From positions 1,054,001 to 1,118,000 of the forward strand of contig NZ_JAIVAT010000003.1 of assembly GCF_020172085.1 (NCBI RefSeq): DNA of 64,000 nt, read 5' to 3'. Positions within the stretch are counted from its first letter, which is position 1; every line of letters begins with the position of its first letter. The DNA is from Rossellomorea aquimaris (GTDB lineage Bacteria > Bacillota > Bacilli > Bacillales > Bacillaceae_B). Under the pieces are notes generated by a model that was given only the letters and a program-made list of their open reading frames with translations, was not told the origin of the DNA and did no database searches. This document shows, in pieces, positions 54,048 through 62,649 of this stretch. Both the position numbers and the translations under genes were made by a program.

Positions 54048-54308
54048 TTCCTCATCATTATCAGTATGGTAGAACTGAAATTTCATGCACGTTGCGAACC
54101 AGATCCGCACAGGTATGATCTCACTTTCAGCTACGTGCTTAACTATTAGGCTGCTCCCTTCAAGCCTTTGATTATAATCGTGTGTATAGAAATGGAATGG
54201 GGAAGGGCAACGATCCCATATCAAAGCCAGTATAAATAAAAACACGATACTAACATGCAAAGGACTTAAGTAAAAATCCATTAAGTCTTGTACAATTATG
54301 AATGTCAA
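54027..54308 (-). CDS. mifM: MifM-like regulatory leader peptide
   Basis: 93 codons from a TTG, ahead of the insertase gene. One predicted membrane helix at about 16-32 (SPLHVSIVFLFILALIW), then a polar C-terminal half. The end reads IIPVRIWFATCMKFQFYHTD then NDEEFSS. B. subtilis MifM (95 residues) is an arrest peptide for YidC2: it stalls the ribosome at a D/E cluster and depends on upstream Arg-Ile, as I recall with 14 residues between R-I and N-D-E-E. Here R68-I69 and N84-D85-E86-E87 keep that spacing. GGAG lies 9 bases before the TTG. TTGACA at the start codon could also be read as a -35 box. Confidence 0.72.
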   Translation of the reverse strand: MTFIIVQDLMDFYLSPLHVSIVFLFILALIWDRCPSPFHFYTHDYNQRLEGSSLIVKHVAESEIIPVRIWFATCMKFQFYHTDNDEEFSSVYC

Positions 54309-54478
54309 TGGAGAAGACTCCTTTTCTTATTCTGGTTGCATCAATAATAAGTGTATGATTATTTTAACACATTTAAAGTATACTGCTATTTTCGCATAGA
54401 ATCCATGGTAATTGTACATACGAATTTGTGAACAAAAGGTTTCATAAAAAATGATCAGTGATTTCACGTCACAACAAA

Positions 54479-54513
54479 AGATCTCTAGATGGCGGAATGC
54501 CATCTAGAGATCT
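54479..54513 (-). terminator. Terminator of the cupredoxin gene
   Basis: Perfect 15-bp stem (54479-54493 with 54499-54513); TTTTGTTG follows on the minus strand. Confidence 0.82.
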
Positions 54514-54534
54514 CACGTCTAAGGGATGAATAAA

Positions 54535-54990
54535 CTAATCAACCACGATATAGGCGATCATAGGGCCATTATTTTGAATGGTTTCATGCGTTTCGCAAAT
54601 AAGTCTGTAGGTACCTTCTTTTGGAAAGGTGACGTTAACGACCGTTTCTTTCCCTTTTCTAACAGTGCCTGTAATATCTGTTCCCTCAATGTAAAAAGGA
54701 TGTTCCATGCCGTTGACTCCATAAATACGGAGTTCGACCTCTCTTCCTTTTTCCACCACGATCGTCCCAGGGTCCCAACGATAGGCTTCTATTTCTTTGC
54801 CTTCGGCCGTTTGCGACTTGAACTCGCCCGTTACAAGCTGAATGACTTGTTTCTCACCTGTTTTCTCAGATAAAGAAACCGTTGGGTAGGAGTTTTTAGA
54901 GGATAAAGACCAAATCGTACCGACTGTAATGATCAATAAAGTCACTAGAATGGCAAGAATGGACCCTTTTTTTAATACTATGAAATTCAT
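54535..54990 (-). CDS. Cupredoxin-domain protein, membrane-anchored
   Basis: 151 residues. An N-terminal helix (ILAILVTLLIITVGTIWSL) anchors it outside the membrane. The beta-sandwich domain carries probable copper ligands His97 (GMEHPFYI), Cys132 and His135 (ICETHE), and Met144 (GPMIAY), the single-copper type-1 arrangement C-x2-H-x8-M. Likely an electron carrier or copper-binding protein; redox partner unknown. ATG follows GAGGGGGAAAATAA. Confidence 0.75.
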   Translation of the reverse strand: MNFIVLKKGSILAILVTLLIITVGTIWSLSSKNSYPTVSLSEKTGEKQVIQLVTGEFKSQTAEGKEIEAYRWDPGTIVVEKGREVELRIYGVNGMEHPFYIEGTDITGTVRKGKETVVNVTFPKEGTYRLICETHETIQNNGPMIAYIVVD

Positions 54991-55155
54991 TTATTTTCCC
55001 CCTCTTGAGATCAGCTCAAATTGGTCCTTTTCTATTAAACCTATGCTTGTACCACAGAGAACTTGTCAATAAGTTATTAGGAGGGAAATTTAATTGTTTT
55101 TCTTTCGACTCCATTTTATGTACAATTTGAAGATGGAAGCAAGGAGGGTGAAGCA

Positions 55156-55500
55156 TTGGACAAAACGTGGAGAGTGATGACAACCAAAAGTGATGCAGAG
55201 CCGTGGTGGTTTTTTGAAGGCTGGGAATTGGACATCTTAAAGGATTGGACATTATACAGCAGGCAAGAAGCGGTTGTTTTATTTCTTAAGGAAATGAAAC
55301 GACTCAGTGACAATTTTCCAAAGTCAAGGACTAAGAAATTTAACTCCATAGCATTTTGGAATCCTGATGAGGTGGATTTTTGCGAAGCCTGTGATGATGA
55401 TCTTCAGGTCTTTTACGGACTGATCATCTTCGAGGATAATCAGCCGATGGAAATAAAAGATGCATCGATCATTTCAGAAATCAACAATTACATTCAATAG
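55156..55500 (+). CDS. DUF1033 family protein
   Basis: 114 residues with DKTWRVMTTKSDAEPWWFFE and GWELD, followed by EEVDFCEACDDDLQVFYGLI-like text (VDFCEACDDDLQVFYG). This agrees with the Firmicute DUF1033 family, small acidic proteins of unknown function. TTG start behind AAGGAGGGTGAAGCA. A terminator follows 8 bases after the stop. Confidence 0.78.
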   Translation: MDKTWRVMTTKSDAEPWWFFEGWELDILKDWTLYSRQEAVVLFLKEMKRLSDNFPKSRTKKFNSIAFWNPDEVDFCEACDDDLQVFYGLIIFEDNQPMEIKDASIISEINNYIQ

Positions 55501-55507
55501 GTATAAG

Positions 55508-55538
55508 AATAGGTCCATCCAGTAGGGATGGACCTATT
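55508..55538. terminator. Bidirectional terminator
   Basis: Perfect 13-bp stem (55508-55520 with 55526-55538) between the DUF1033 gene and the convergent germinant receptor operon 2. Confidence 0.75.
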
Positions 55539-55545
55539 GCAGTTT

Positions 55546-56685
55546 TTAATCGATGACACCGGTTCGAATGATATTATTATGGACTTCCACATCAAATGTT
55601 GCCTGCTTGTATAATTTGTCCCACTCATTCCGTGAGACATTCTGGTGTCCGCGGATACTCTTATATTCCATGCCGAATCCAATTGGGTCCGTTCCCTCTT
55701 CTTGAAGCATAAGGATCATGTCTTTAATATTCTTTTCAATATACGATCCAATTTCATTTTCAAGTAAACGCAAAGCTTTCGGCTCGGACAAATTCATTTC
55801 TTCTGACATTTCCAGCAAGCGTGATTGGATGTCCAATTGAACCTTGAAGGAAGGTTTAGTGCTTTTTTTTGCTGTAATGGTGTGAGAAGATTTGATACTG
55901 TCAATCATGATATATACTTTATCGTTTTCTTGTCCTTCATGAAGCCTTGATAAGTAAGGATCGAATGGTTCAATAGGTAATTCTACTTCGACACTGCCTA
56001 AATCGTAATCCTCGATGAGAGAACGAATAAAGAATATTTTATCCTTTTTTATTTCTTTTATAAATTTATCTCTTATAAAGAGTGCCATCCCAGATACACC
56101 TACTTTTCCATCTTTGGCAGTTAATAAGGGAAGGATGGGATCTTTACCAACACTGCCGTAATCAGTGATGAACTCTTGCAGTGTGGGGGAAACAAGCATT
56201 TCTGCTTCAACATTCTGCCGGACTAAATTGTATAAATAGGTGCCTCTATTCGAAGGGGTTTCTTCCATTTGATAGGTTAGGATTTCTTCAGCTGTCGTGT
56301 CTGCGATCGTTAAATATACCATATTTCCAATGGATGAGTCTCTCTCGAGCGTATCCACTAAGTGAGCAATCCCTTTACTTGCCAGATCACGCCCATATAT
56401 GGCAATTCGCAGCTGTCCCGAGACCAGCTTATGGTCTGTTTCAAGGTTTTGTGACAAGCGGATCCCTTTACTTGTCTTCGCTGTGCTTGTCAGTACTTTT
56501 TCAACATCCTCCATGGCAGGATTGAATTGGTAGAGAACTAAGGTTCCAGTAATTTTCTCATCTTCATCTTGGTCATATCCCACTGCAGTAATCAATCCAA
56601 GCTTTTCTAAATATTTCGTTTCCACACAGCCGCTTAAGAAAAAACTAGCGATACATACCACCAGAAGCATAATCATCCTGGTCAT
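55546..56685 (-). CDS. Germinant receptor C subunit, Ger(x)C lipoprotein (operon 2)
   Basis: 379 residues. Lipoprotein signal ending FFLSGC (Cys about 20) then VETKYLEKLGLITAVGYDQD, as in Ger(x)C proteins. Three-domain mature part. Its ATG overlaps the B subunit stop by 4 bases. Last gene of receptor operon 2, on the minus strand. Only distantly similar to the C subunit of operon 1, so the receptors probably answer to different germinants. Confidence 0.9.
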   Translation of the reverse strand: MTRMIMLLVVCIASFFLSGCVETKYLEKLGLITAVGYDQDEDEKITGTLVLYQFNPAMEDVEKVLTSTAKTSKGIRLSQNLETDHKLVSGQLRIAIYGRDLASKGIAHLVDTLERDSSIGNMVYLTIADTTAEEILTYQMEETPSNRGTYLYNLVRQNVEAEMLVSPTLQEFITDYGSVGKDPILPLLTAKDGKVGVSGMALFIRDKFIKEIKKDKIFFIRSLIEDYDLGSVEVELPIEPFDPYLSRLHEGQENDKVYIMIDSIKSSHTITAKKSTKPSFKVQLDIQSRLLEMSEEMNLSEPKALRLLENEIGSYIEKNIKDMILMLQEEGTDPIGFGMEYKSIRGHQNVSRNEWDKLYKQATFDVEVHNNIIRTGVID

Positions 56686-57794
56686 ATACTCACATCCTTT
56701 TTCTTTTTTCCTAAGTATTTTAATTTGACTAGAATAAATAAAAAACTGGGATACACAAAAGTGAGAATGAAACTGATAGAACCAACTTTATCTGTAATGG
56801 TATTCATGGTCATTCGGTCCTTGATAAAGAAGGATAAAACCCAGAGGAGCATGGCAAATAGATATATGGCTTTTTTTTGAGAAAAATGAAACACCCTCTT
56901 CATGCCTCTCGAAGCTACCCAAAAGTATAGGCAAATGTTTGGCAGGATGACCATCATCCAAAACGAGACAGCTATAAATTCGAAGCGCTCCAGGTTAGGG
57001 ATCCTCAAAATCTTGAACATGGAGAGAACCGGCCAGATCGTCTTTAATAGGGCATCTTCTGAGAAGAATCCAATGCAGACAACAGTCACGATGGTAAAAA
57101 GAAATGTAGAATATCCGGTACCAATGAGGGCGTATTTCAACACTTTCTTTTTTTCTTTAACGTAAGGATAGAAAAACAGTACCAGGTCAAAGCCGATAAT
57201 CGTGAAGCTCGACTTATATACACCCATGAGAATCTCTTTGGGGGAAGCGGTCAGGACAGGCTGAAGATGATTGAAATCCATGAATTTAATCGGTGTATAG
57301 ATCATGAACAATAGCCAGAAAGCCAGGATCAGTCCCAAAAATGCAACCCCGACAACCACTCTGATTCCCCCAAGAACTCCATATACAAGTAAAAATATCA
57401 GCAGGCCCATCAAAAGCCACGTCGGCATCTTCGGGAAAATCCAGGCTTGGACCATCTCAATGTAATTCATCAGGATCACATAGGTGACGCTCAGATAAAA
57501 ACTGATATAGAGAATATTAAATAACTTACTGAACCATTTTCCATATAGGTCCATGTGAATTCCATACAAGTCGGCGCTTTCGTAGGTTTCAAGCATTTTA
57601 ATCATCAGGAATAACACAATGGAAACAAGGATTCCGGATAGAATCACCGAAATCCATGCATCACTTTTGGCTTCCATAAAGATGACTCTTGGTAAACCTG
57701 CAATTCCAACACCCGTCTGGGCAGTATGCAAAACAAACATCATCAAAAATGCGTTAAACATGAGCCGTTCTTTAGGATTCACATTAATTTCCAT
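56682..57794 (-). CDS. Germinant receptor B subunit (operon 2)
   Basis: About 370 residues, some ten helices; FVLHTAQTGVGIAGLPRVIF and KSDAWISVILSGILV are the family N terminus. It is the APC-type ligand-binding subunit. The ATG at 57794 follows AAAGGGTGTTAGGT; the track to 57803 overlaps the ribosome site. It lies 12 bases after the A subunit gene. Confidence 0.9.
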   Translation of the reverse strand: MEINVNPKERLMFNAFLMMFVLHTAQTGVGIAGLPRVIFMEAKSDAWISVILSGILVSIVLFLMIKMLETYESADLYGIHMDLYGKWFSKLFNILYISFYLSVTYVILMNYIEMVQAWIFPKMPTWLLMGLLIFLLVYGVLGGIRVVVGVAFLGLILAFWLLFMIYTPIKFMDFNHLQPVLTASPKEILMGVYKSSFTIIGFDLVLFFYPYVKEKKKVLKYALIGTGYSTFLFTIVTVVCIGFFSEDALLKTIWPVLSMFKILRIPNLERFEFIAVSFWMMVILPNICLYFWVASRGMKRVFHFSQKKAIYLFAMLLWVLSFFIKDRMTMNTITDKVGSISFILTFVYPSFLFILVKLKYLGKKKKDVSI

Positions 57795-57806
57795 ACCTAA
57801 CACCCT

Positions 57807-59366
57807 TTATTCGTCTACGTCTTTTTTCTGTTTTGCTTTTTTCAAAGGAATACGCATTTGATCCATGGGATGATTGGACACGGGACGGTTGACTAGAAAC
57901 TGGTAAGGCAGGCGAAACAGGCTGTACTTCAAGTCGGGAAATCGAAATGGGTAGATGGGGGATAAATATGGTCTCCCCAAAGTTGTGATCTTCAGCAAAT
58001 GGATCAGTAGAAAGCAAAAGCAGAACATGATGCCGACGCCGCCATATAATCCTGCCATGACAATGATGGGAAAGCGTATGATTCTAACTGCAGTACCGAT
58101 TGCATAGCTGGGTGCAGTGAAGGAACCCAGTGCTGAAATCGCAATGATGATGATCAGGATATTACTGGTAAACCCGGCTTGGACGGAAGCTTGACCAATG
58201 ACGATACCCCCTACAATCCCCATTGTTTGACCGACCTTGGTTGGCAGTCTGGCTCCTGCCTCTCTTAGCAGTTCTATGATGAATTCAAGTAACAATGCCT
58301 CGAACACAGGCGGAAAGGGAACGTTCGAGCGAGACTGACCTAGGGACACCAATAGTGCAGATGGGATCACCTCATAATGGTACGTCAAAACGGCCACATA
58401 AGCAGGGGTGAGAAGGATTGAAAAAAAGATGGCCACAAAGCGAATCATTCTTAGAAAGGTCCCCATATTCCATCTCATATAAATATCTTCGGTTGATTCA
58501 AAGAAATTCATAAATGTTGAAGGCCCGATAATCGCTGTTGGGCTTCTGTCCACCAATAGAGCGATCTTCCCGTGAAGGAGGGATATGGTGCAGCGATCTG
58601 GGAGCTCTGTTGTAATGAACTGTGGAAAGAAGGTATAGGAATTATCTTCAATCATTTGGGCAAGTACAGTTGAATCAACAATGCTGTCAACTTCAATGTC
58701 TGTGATGCGCTGTCTGAACGTATTGACGTTTTCTTCTTCTGCAATGTCCTTTATGTACACCATCTGAACCTTTTTTTTCGTTCTTGAACCGATTGTAAAT
58801 GTTTCTACACATAGCTTTGGGTCATTGATGTTCGATCGGATCAGATTCAGGTTTTTCGTAATCGACTCTGTGAATGAGATCTTAGGACCGAACACAAGTG
58901 ATTCTGTCTCGGCTTTTTCCAGGGCGCGGGTGCCCTTATCCGCTACATCTGCTAATATCCCGTGTGTATCTCCTTCTTTAAAGATATAAGCGGTCCCATT
59001 GACAAGATTATCAACCACATCAGTGATGGAATTGGTTACTGTCAGCTTTGCAATATTGATTGTGTCTTTGATCTGTTGGTAATATATCTCCCCGTCTGTC
59101 TCCTCAAGTGGCCTTATAATGCTATCCTGCATGGAAGTGGCATTGATTAGGTCTTCAAAGTAAACCACAGCGATCGTTTGATTATCCGATGTAATCGTCC
59201 TAAAGACTAAATCTTCGCTATTGCTTACCAAAGAGAGCACTTCCTTATGAAAGGTCTCTACTTCAAAGCTATGGGGGGATTGTTTCTTTATGTCTTTCTG
59301 AATTTTTCTTCGTTTAAACACGAAATTCAACACCCTAAACCTTAATTTAAAGATTAGAATTCCCAT
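57807..59366 (-). CDS. Germinant receptor A subunit (operon 2)
   Basis: 519 residues: soluble N-terminal half, then membrane helices with PFPPVFEALLLEFIIELLRE and RLPTKVGQTMGIVGGIVIGQ. First gene of the operon. The ATG at 59366 has a poor ribosome site; an internal GTG about 40 bases later follows AGGGTG and may be the true start. I found no convincing sigma-G promoter, unlike operon 1. Confidence 0.9.
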   Translation of the reverse strand: MGILIFKLRFRVLNFVFKRRKIQKDIKKQSPHSFEVETFHKEVLSLVSNSEDLVFRTITSDNQTIAVVYFEDLINATSMQDSIIRPLEETDGEIYYQQIKDTINIAKLTVTNSITDVVDNLVNGTAYIFKEGDTHGILADVADKGTRALEKAETESLVFGPKISFTESITKNLNLIRSNINDPKLCVETFTIGSRTKKKVQMVYIKDIAEEENVNTFRQRITDIEVDSIVDSTVLAQMIEDNSYTFFPQFITTELPDRCTISLLHGKIALLVDRSPTAIIGPSTFMNFFESTEDIYMRWNMGTFLRMIRFVAIFFSILLTPAYVAVLTYHYEVIPSALLVSLGQSRSNVPFPPVFEALLLEFIIELLREAGARLPTKVGQTMGIVGGIVIGQASVQAGFTSNILIIIIAISALGSFTAPSYAIGTAVRIIRFPIIVMAGLYGGVGIMFCFCFLLIHLLKITTLGRPYLSPIYPFRFPDLKYSLFRLPYQFLVNRPVSNHPMDQMRIPLKKAKQKKDVDE

Positions 59367-59455
59367 GTAACGAATTCTTACTCATTGATTCATTCATTAA
59401 CGGATGTACATAAAAGGGATCTAGGTGGGGAAAGGTAGGGAAGGAGGTGAATCAG

Positions 59456-59587
59456 ATGAGCAATAGGAAAAAAGATCCGTCAAAAGCAGCACTGGGCTCT
59501 TCACAAGTGGAAGGACAAGGCACGACCAGTCAGGAAATGTCAGGTGGAGTGAAGTCGCCTTCATCAAGGAATAGAAAGAAAAAATAA
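59456..59587 (+). CDS. YuzL-like small basic protein
   Basis: 43 residues: MSNRKKDPSKAALGSSQVEG then QGTTSQEMSGG and a KSPSSRNRKKK end. Hydrophilic, Lys/Ser/Gly-rich. The RKKDPSKAA start recalls the YuzL family of Bacillus, which looks spore-associated, but function is unknown. AAGGAGGTGAATCAG is an excellent ribosome site. Divergent from germinant receptor operon 2. Confidence 0.55.
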   Translation: MSNRKKDPSKAALGSSQVEGQGTTSQEMSGGVKSPSSRNRKKK

Positions 59588-59658
59588 GTGGTTTTTTTGT
59601 CTCAACACCTACATATTGCCTATACTTTAGCGTTGATATATTAAAATGATGTCAAGTA

Positions 59659-59667
59659 TGGTATAAT
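59659..59667 (+). promoter_or_regulatory. Extended -10 promoter of the ydjO-like gene
   Basis: TGG-TATAAT (59659-59667), an extended -10 with no good -35 at 17 bases. It predicts a leader of about 135 bases before the start codon, long for so small a gene. Confidence 0.5.
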
Positions 59668-59808
59668 GGAAATAATCAATGTATTTAAACTGATTAGTGA
59701 ATGAACTATCATTGACCACATACTATCTGCAGCATAAATTACCACATCATATTTTCCTGTTAGAAAGCATAGCAAGGAAATCCTACTTACCTTAAAGGAG
59801 GACGTTCA

Positions 59809-60024
59809 ATGGCTTTTGGTCGTAGAAATCAAGTTGAGGAAGAAATTAAAACAGAGGAAACAAAGATTTGGGCTTGTTCCGCTGAAGATTGTAAGGGCTG
59901 GATGAGAGATAATTTTAAAAGTGAAGATACACCCAAGTGTCCGCTTTGTAAAGAAGATATGGTGACTTCCACTAAAGTGTTACAAGTGGTGGATAATCCC
60001 CATCCTACAATGAAATCATCCTGA
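59809..60024 (+). CDS. ydjO: YdjO-like cold-inducible zinc-ribbon protein
   Basis: 71 residues. Two Cys pairs, WACSAEDCKGW and PKCPLCKEDM, form a likely zinc ribbon; the WMRDNF segment between matches YdjO (WTRKNF). B. subtilis YdjO is cold-induced. AAAGGAGG precedes the ATG. A long leader, like that of csp mRNA, would fit cold regulation. Terminator at 60033. Confidence 0.78.
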   Translation: MAFGRRNQVEEEIKTEETKIWACSAEDCKGWMRDNFKSEDTPKCPLCKEDMVTSTKVLQVVDNPHPTMKSS

Positions 60025-60032
60025 TGGATCGT

Positions 60033-60063
60033 AAAGAACCAATCATCCGATTGGTTCTTTTTT
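60033..60063 (+). terminator. Terminator of the ydjO-like gene
   Basis: Perfect 12-bp stem (60033-60044 with 60049-60060), loop ATCC, then T. Confidence 0.88.
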
Positions 60064-60166
60064 CATTGCTGGTGTAATTCCTATAGATAAATGCGAAAAA
60101 TTATTAAACTCTTTTTTTACATTTGAATAGTATGTAATGTATTTATGTATCAAAGGAGGGAGCATC

Positions 60167-60301
60167 ATGTCCAAAAAAGAGAAAGAAGTGAAAAGTACTT
60201 CGATAGAAAATGACCGAAAAGAAACTGTGTGGGACGGCTTTTGGAAGCTATCCAAACCTGTTGACGTAAATAAAGAAGAAAAAACGATTAAATGGTTCTA
60301 A
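60167..60301 (+). CDS. Small highly charged protein, unknown
   Basis: 44 residues: MSKKEKEVKSTSIENDRKET, VWDGFWKLSKPVDV and a Lys/Glu end closing with WF. AAAGGAGGG lies 7 bases before the ATG, and a terminator follows the stop by 12 bases. Good evidence for a genuine single-gene unit. No family recognised. Confidence 0.55.
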   Translation: MSKKEKEVKSTSIENDRKETVWDGFWKLSKPVDVNKEEKTIKWF

Positions 60302-60313
60302 TCTAATGAAGAG

Positions 60314-60354
60314 GCTGTACATGTGTATTAATACTCATGTACAGCTATTTTTTA
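60314..60354 (+). terminator. Terminator of the 44-residue gene
   Basis: Perfect 10-bp stem (60314-60323 with 60336-60345), then TATTTTTTA. Confidence 0.82.
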
Positions 60355-60466
60355 TATTCAAATTTGAAGTAAGGCTTATTTAGGAAGATTTATATCCTTC
60401 CTATTGGCACGTCCTGTTATCTCTAATACAATAGAGGGATAAGAAAGTTAATTTGGAGGGAAGAGT

Positions 60467-62593
60467 GTGATTGCAGAAGCAAAGCAGGTATTAAAGCAAT
60501 ACTTTGGATATGATGAGTTCAGGGACGGACAAGCGAGAATTATTGGAAATATATTAGAAGGGAAAAACACAGTGGGCATCATGCCGACTGGCGGAGGGAA
60601 GTCGCTTTGTTATCAAATTCCAGCCCTGATGCAGGATGGTGTGACACTTGTCATCTCTCCGCTCATCTCCCTGATGAAAGATCAAGTGGATTCGCTGTTA
60701 CATCAAGGGATCCCTGCTACCTATATTAATAGTACTCTATCAAATAATGAAGTGGAAAGCAGGATGGAAGAGATATCCTTAGGTGAGTACAAGCTTGTGT
60801 ATATTGCTCCCGAGAGGTTGGAATCTTCAGGATTTCTGCATTTCCTCCATACACTTCCCATTCCCCTTGTAGCTGTTGATGAAGCCCATTGTTTATCCCA
60901 ATGGGGTCACGATTTCAGACCGAGTTATTTAGGGATCTACAAAGCTGTGAATCAGCTGAGTTCCAACCCGGTGATCCTTGCTCTGACAGCAACCGCTACT
61001 CCTCAAGTTCAAGAGGATATCCTTCACCATCTACAGATCCCGGATCAAAATAAAGTATTAACCGGATTTCAACGAACGAATCTATTTTTCCAAGTGGTAA
61101 AGGGGGAGGATCGAAAGCGCTGGGTGGAAAAGTATGTATCAAAGAATAAACAGCATTCAGGTATCATCTATTGCGCTACTCGTAAGGAAGTGGAAAATCT
61201 CTATTTGCACCTGGAGAAAAAGGGATATGCAGCCGGGAAGTATCATGGAGGACTGTCAGACACATTACGGCAGGAACAACAAGAAGCATTCCTGAATGAT
61301 TCCATTACCATTATGATTGCGACAAATGCATTTGGAATGGGAATAAACAAATCAAATGTACGCTACGTGGTTCACTATCAAATCCCCAAGAATATGGAAG
61401 GTTATTACCAGGAAGCAGGCAGGGCAGGACGTGACGGGGTGGACAGCGAGTGTGTTTTGTTATTTTCCCCCCAAGATATTCAGACACAGAGGTACATCAT
61501 TGATCAAAACATCGTAAATCCAGAACTTCATAAAAATGAGATGCAGAAGCTTCGTGACATGATTGACTTCGTTCATACGGAGGCCTGCTTACAAAATTAT
61601 ATATTGAATTATTTTGGAGAACATGTTGACCAAGAGTGTGGACATTGCAGTAATTGCCTCGATGACCGTGAATCAGAGGATGTAACGAAAGAAGCACAAA
61701 TGGTCTTATCCTGTATGATGCGAATGAATGAGAGATTCGGAACCTCTCTTATCAGCGGGGTACTCACTGGATCAAAGAATAAGAAGATTCTTGATTGGGG
61801 GTTTGATCGTCTGACCACATATGGGTTAATGAAAGATCAGTCACAGAAAGAAGTGGGGCTGTTTATCGACTATTTGATTTCTGAAGGGATCATTGGGGTT
61901 GAAGGGGGGAGTTTTCCGGTACTTAAGGTCTCGACAAAAGGGAAAGAGGTATTAATGGGAGAGCGGAAGGTAACCAGGAAGATACAGCCGACGGTTTCTG
62001 CTATCGTCCCTAAGGAAGATGGCTTGTTCCATGCTCTTCGAAACCTGAGAAAGTCCATCGCAGATTCAGAAGGGGTTCCTCCATTCGTGATTTTTTCAGA
62101 CAAGTCCTTACAGGATATGTGTATGAAAAAACCAAAAACATCAGAAGAATTTCTTCATGTCAGCGGAGTGGGGGAAAGCAAACTGGTACGATACGGAGAA
62201 CTTTTCATTAATGAGATTTCAGCTTTTTTGGAAGAAAATCCACAGCATCAAGTGGAGATCCAAAAGCCTGAAACAACCTACAAGTCAAACAAGTCGGACA
62301 CGGCTTCGTACCTGATCAGTTTTTCCTTATTCAAGGAACATAAAAAGATCAAGGACATTGCGAAAGAGAGGGGCATGAGCACGGCTACGATTGAAAATCA
62401 TATCATCAGAACCTATCAGGAGGGCATGATGGATGATTGGAGTATTCTCTTTACAGAAGAAGAAGAAATCTTAATTGAAAAAGCCGTATCTAAGGTGGGG
62501 ACAGGATTATTAAAGCCCATTAAAGAAGAACTTCCAAAAGAAATCAGCTATTTTCAAATTAAAGGCTATTTAGTCAAAGCAGGACAGAAGTAA
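60467..62593 (+). CDS. recQ: ATP-dependent DNA helicase RecQ
   Basis: 708 residues in full RecQ order: helicase core (1-340) with Walker [19 protein letters not shown] box [14 protein letters not shown] and motif [15 protein letters not shown] zinc region with [12 protein letters not shown] and CGHCSNC; winged helix; HRDC domain (about 515-585, [20 protein letters not shown]); and a C-terminal helix-turn-helix (HTH_40) of about 100 residues with [18 protein letters not shown]. Unwinds 3'-5' for recombination repair. GTG start behind TTGGAGGGAAGA. Confidence 0.95.
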   Translation: MIAEAKQVLKQYFGYDEFRDGQARIIGNILEGKNTVGIMPTGGGKSLCYQIPALMQDGVTLVISPLISLMKDQVDSLLHQGIPATYINSTLSNNEVESRMEEISLGEYKLVYIAPERLESSGFLHFLHTLPIPLVAVDEAHCLSQWGHDFRPSYLGIYKAVNQLSSNPVILALTATATPQVQEDILHHLQIPDQNKVLTGFQRTNLFFQVVKGEDRKRWVEKYVSKNKQHSGIIYCATRKEVENLYLHLEKKGYAAGKYHGGLSDTLRQEQQEAFLNDSITIMIATNAFGMGINKSNVRYVVHYQIPKNMEGYYQEAGRAGRDGVDSECVLLFSPQDIQTQRYIIDQNIVNPELHKNEMQKLRDMIDFVHTEACLQNYILNYFGEHVDQECGHCSNCLDDRESEDVTKEAQMVLSCMMRMNERFGTSLISGVLTGSKNKKILDWGFDRLTTYGLMKDQSQKEVGLFIDYLISEGIIGVEGGSFPVLKVSTKGKEVLMGERKVTRKIQPTVSAIVPKEDGLFHALRNLRKSIADSEGVPPFVIFSDKSLQDMCMKKPKTSEEFLHVSGVGESKLVRYGELFINEISAFLEENPQHQVEIQKPETTYKSNKSDTASYLISFSLFKEHKKIKDIAKERGMSTATIENHIIRTYQEGMMDDWSILFTEEEEILIEKAVSKVGTGLLKPIKEELPKEISYFQIKGYLVKAGQK

Positions 62594-62605
62594 GAATTGA
62601 AGATC

Positions 62606-62643
62606 AAAAAAGAGGATGCCAGTCCGGGCATCCTCTTTTTTAT
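62606..62643. terminator. Bidirectional terminator
   Basis: Perfect 15-bp stem (62606-62620 with 62627-62641) with A/T stem bases, between recQ and the convergent ABC-F gene. Confidence 0.88.
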
Positions 62644-62649
62644 ATTCCA

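Noticed and set aside
54278..54308. TTGACA-17-CTTAAT read as a promoter directly for the insertase
   Set aside because: Possible, but its -10 is weak and the TTG doubles as the leader ORF start with GGAG 9 bases ahead. The leader ORF interpretation also explains the arrest-like motif and the masking stem.
54526..54873. 115-codon plus-strand frame
   Set aside because: Antisense shadow of the cupredoxin gene, whose ligand pattern, signal anchor and ribosome site are clear.
59362..59398. TGAATC/TGAATG motifs as a sigma-G promoter for receptor operon 2
   Set aside because: No -10 resembling CATACTA lies at 16-18 bases, and the position would overlap the annotated start codon.
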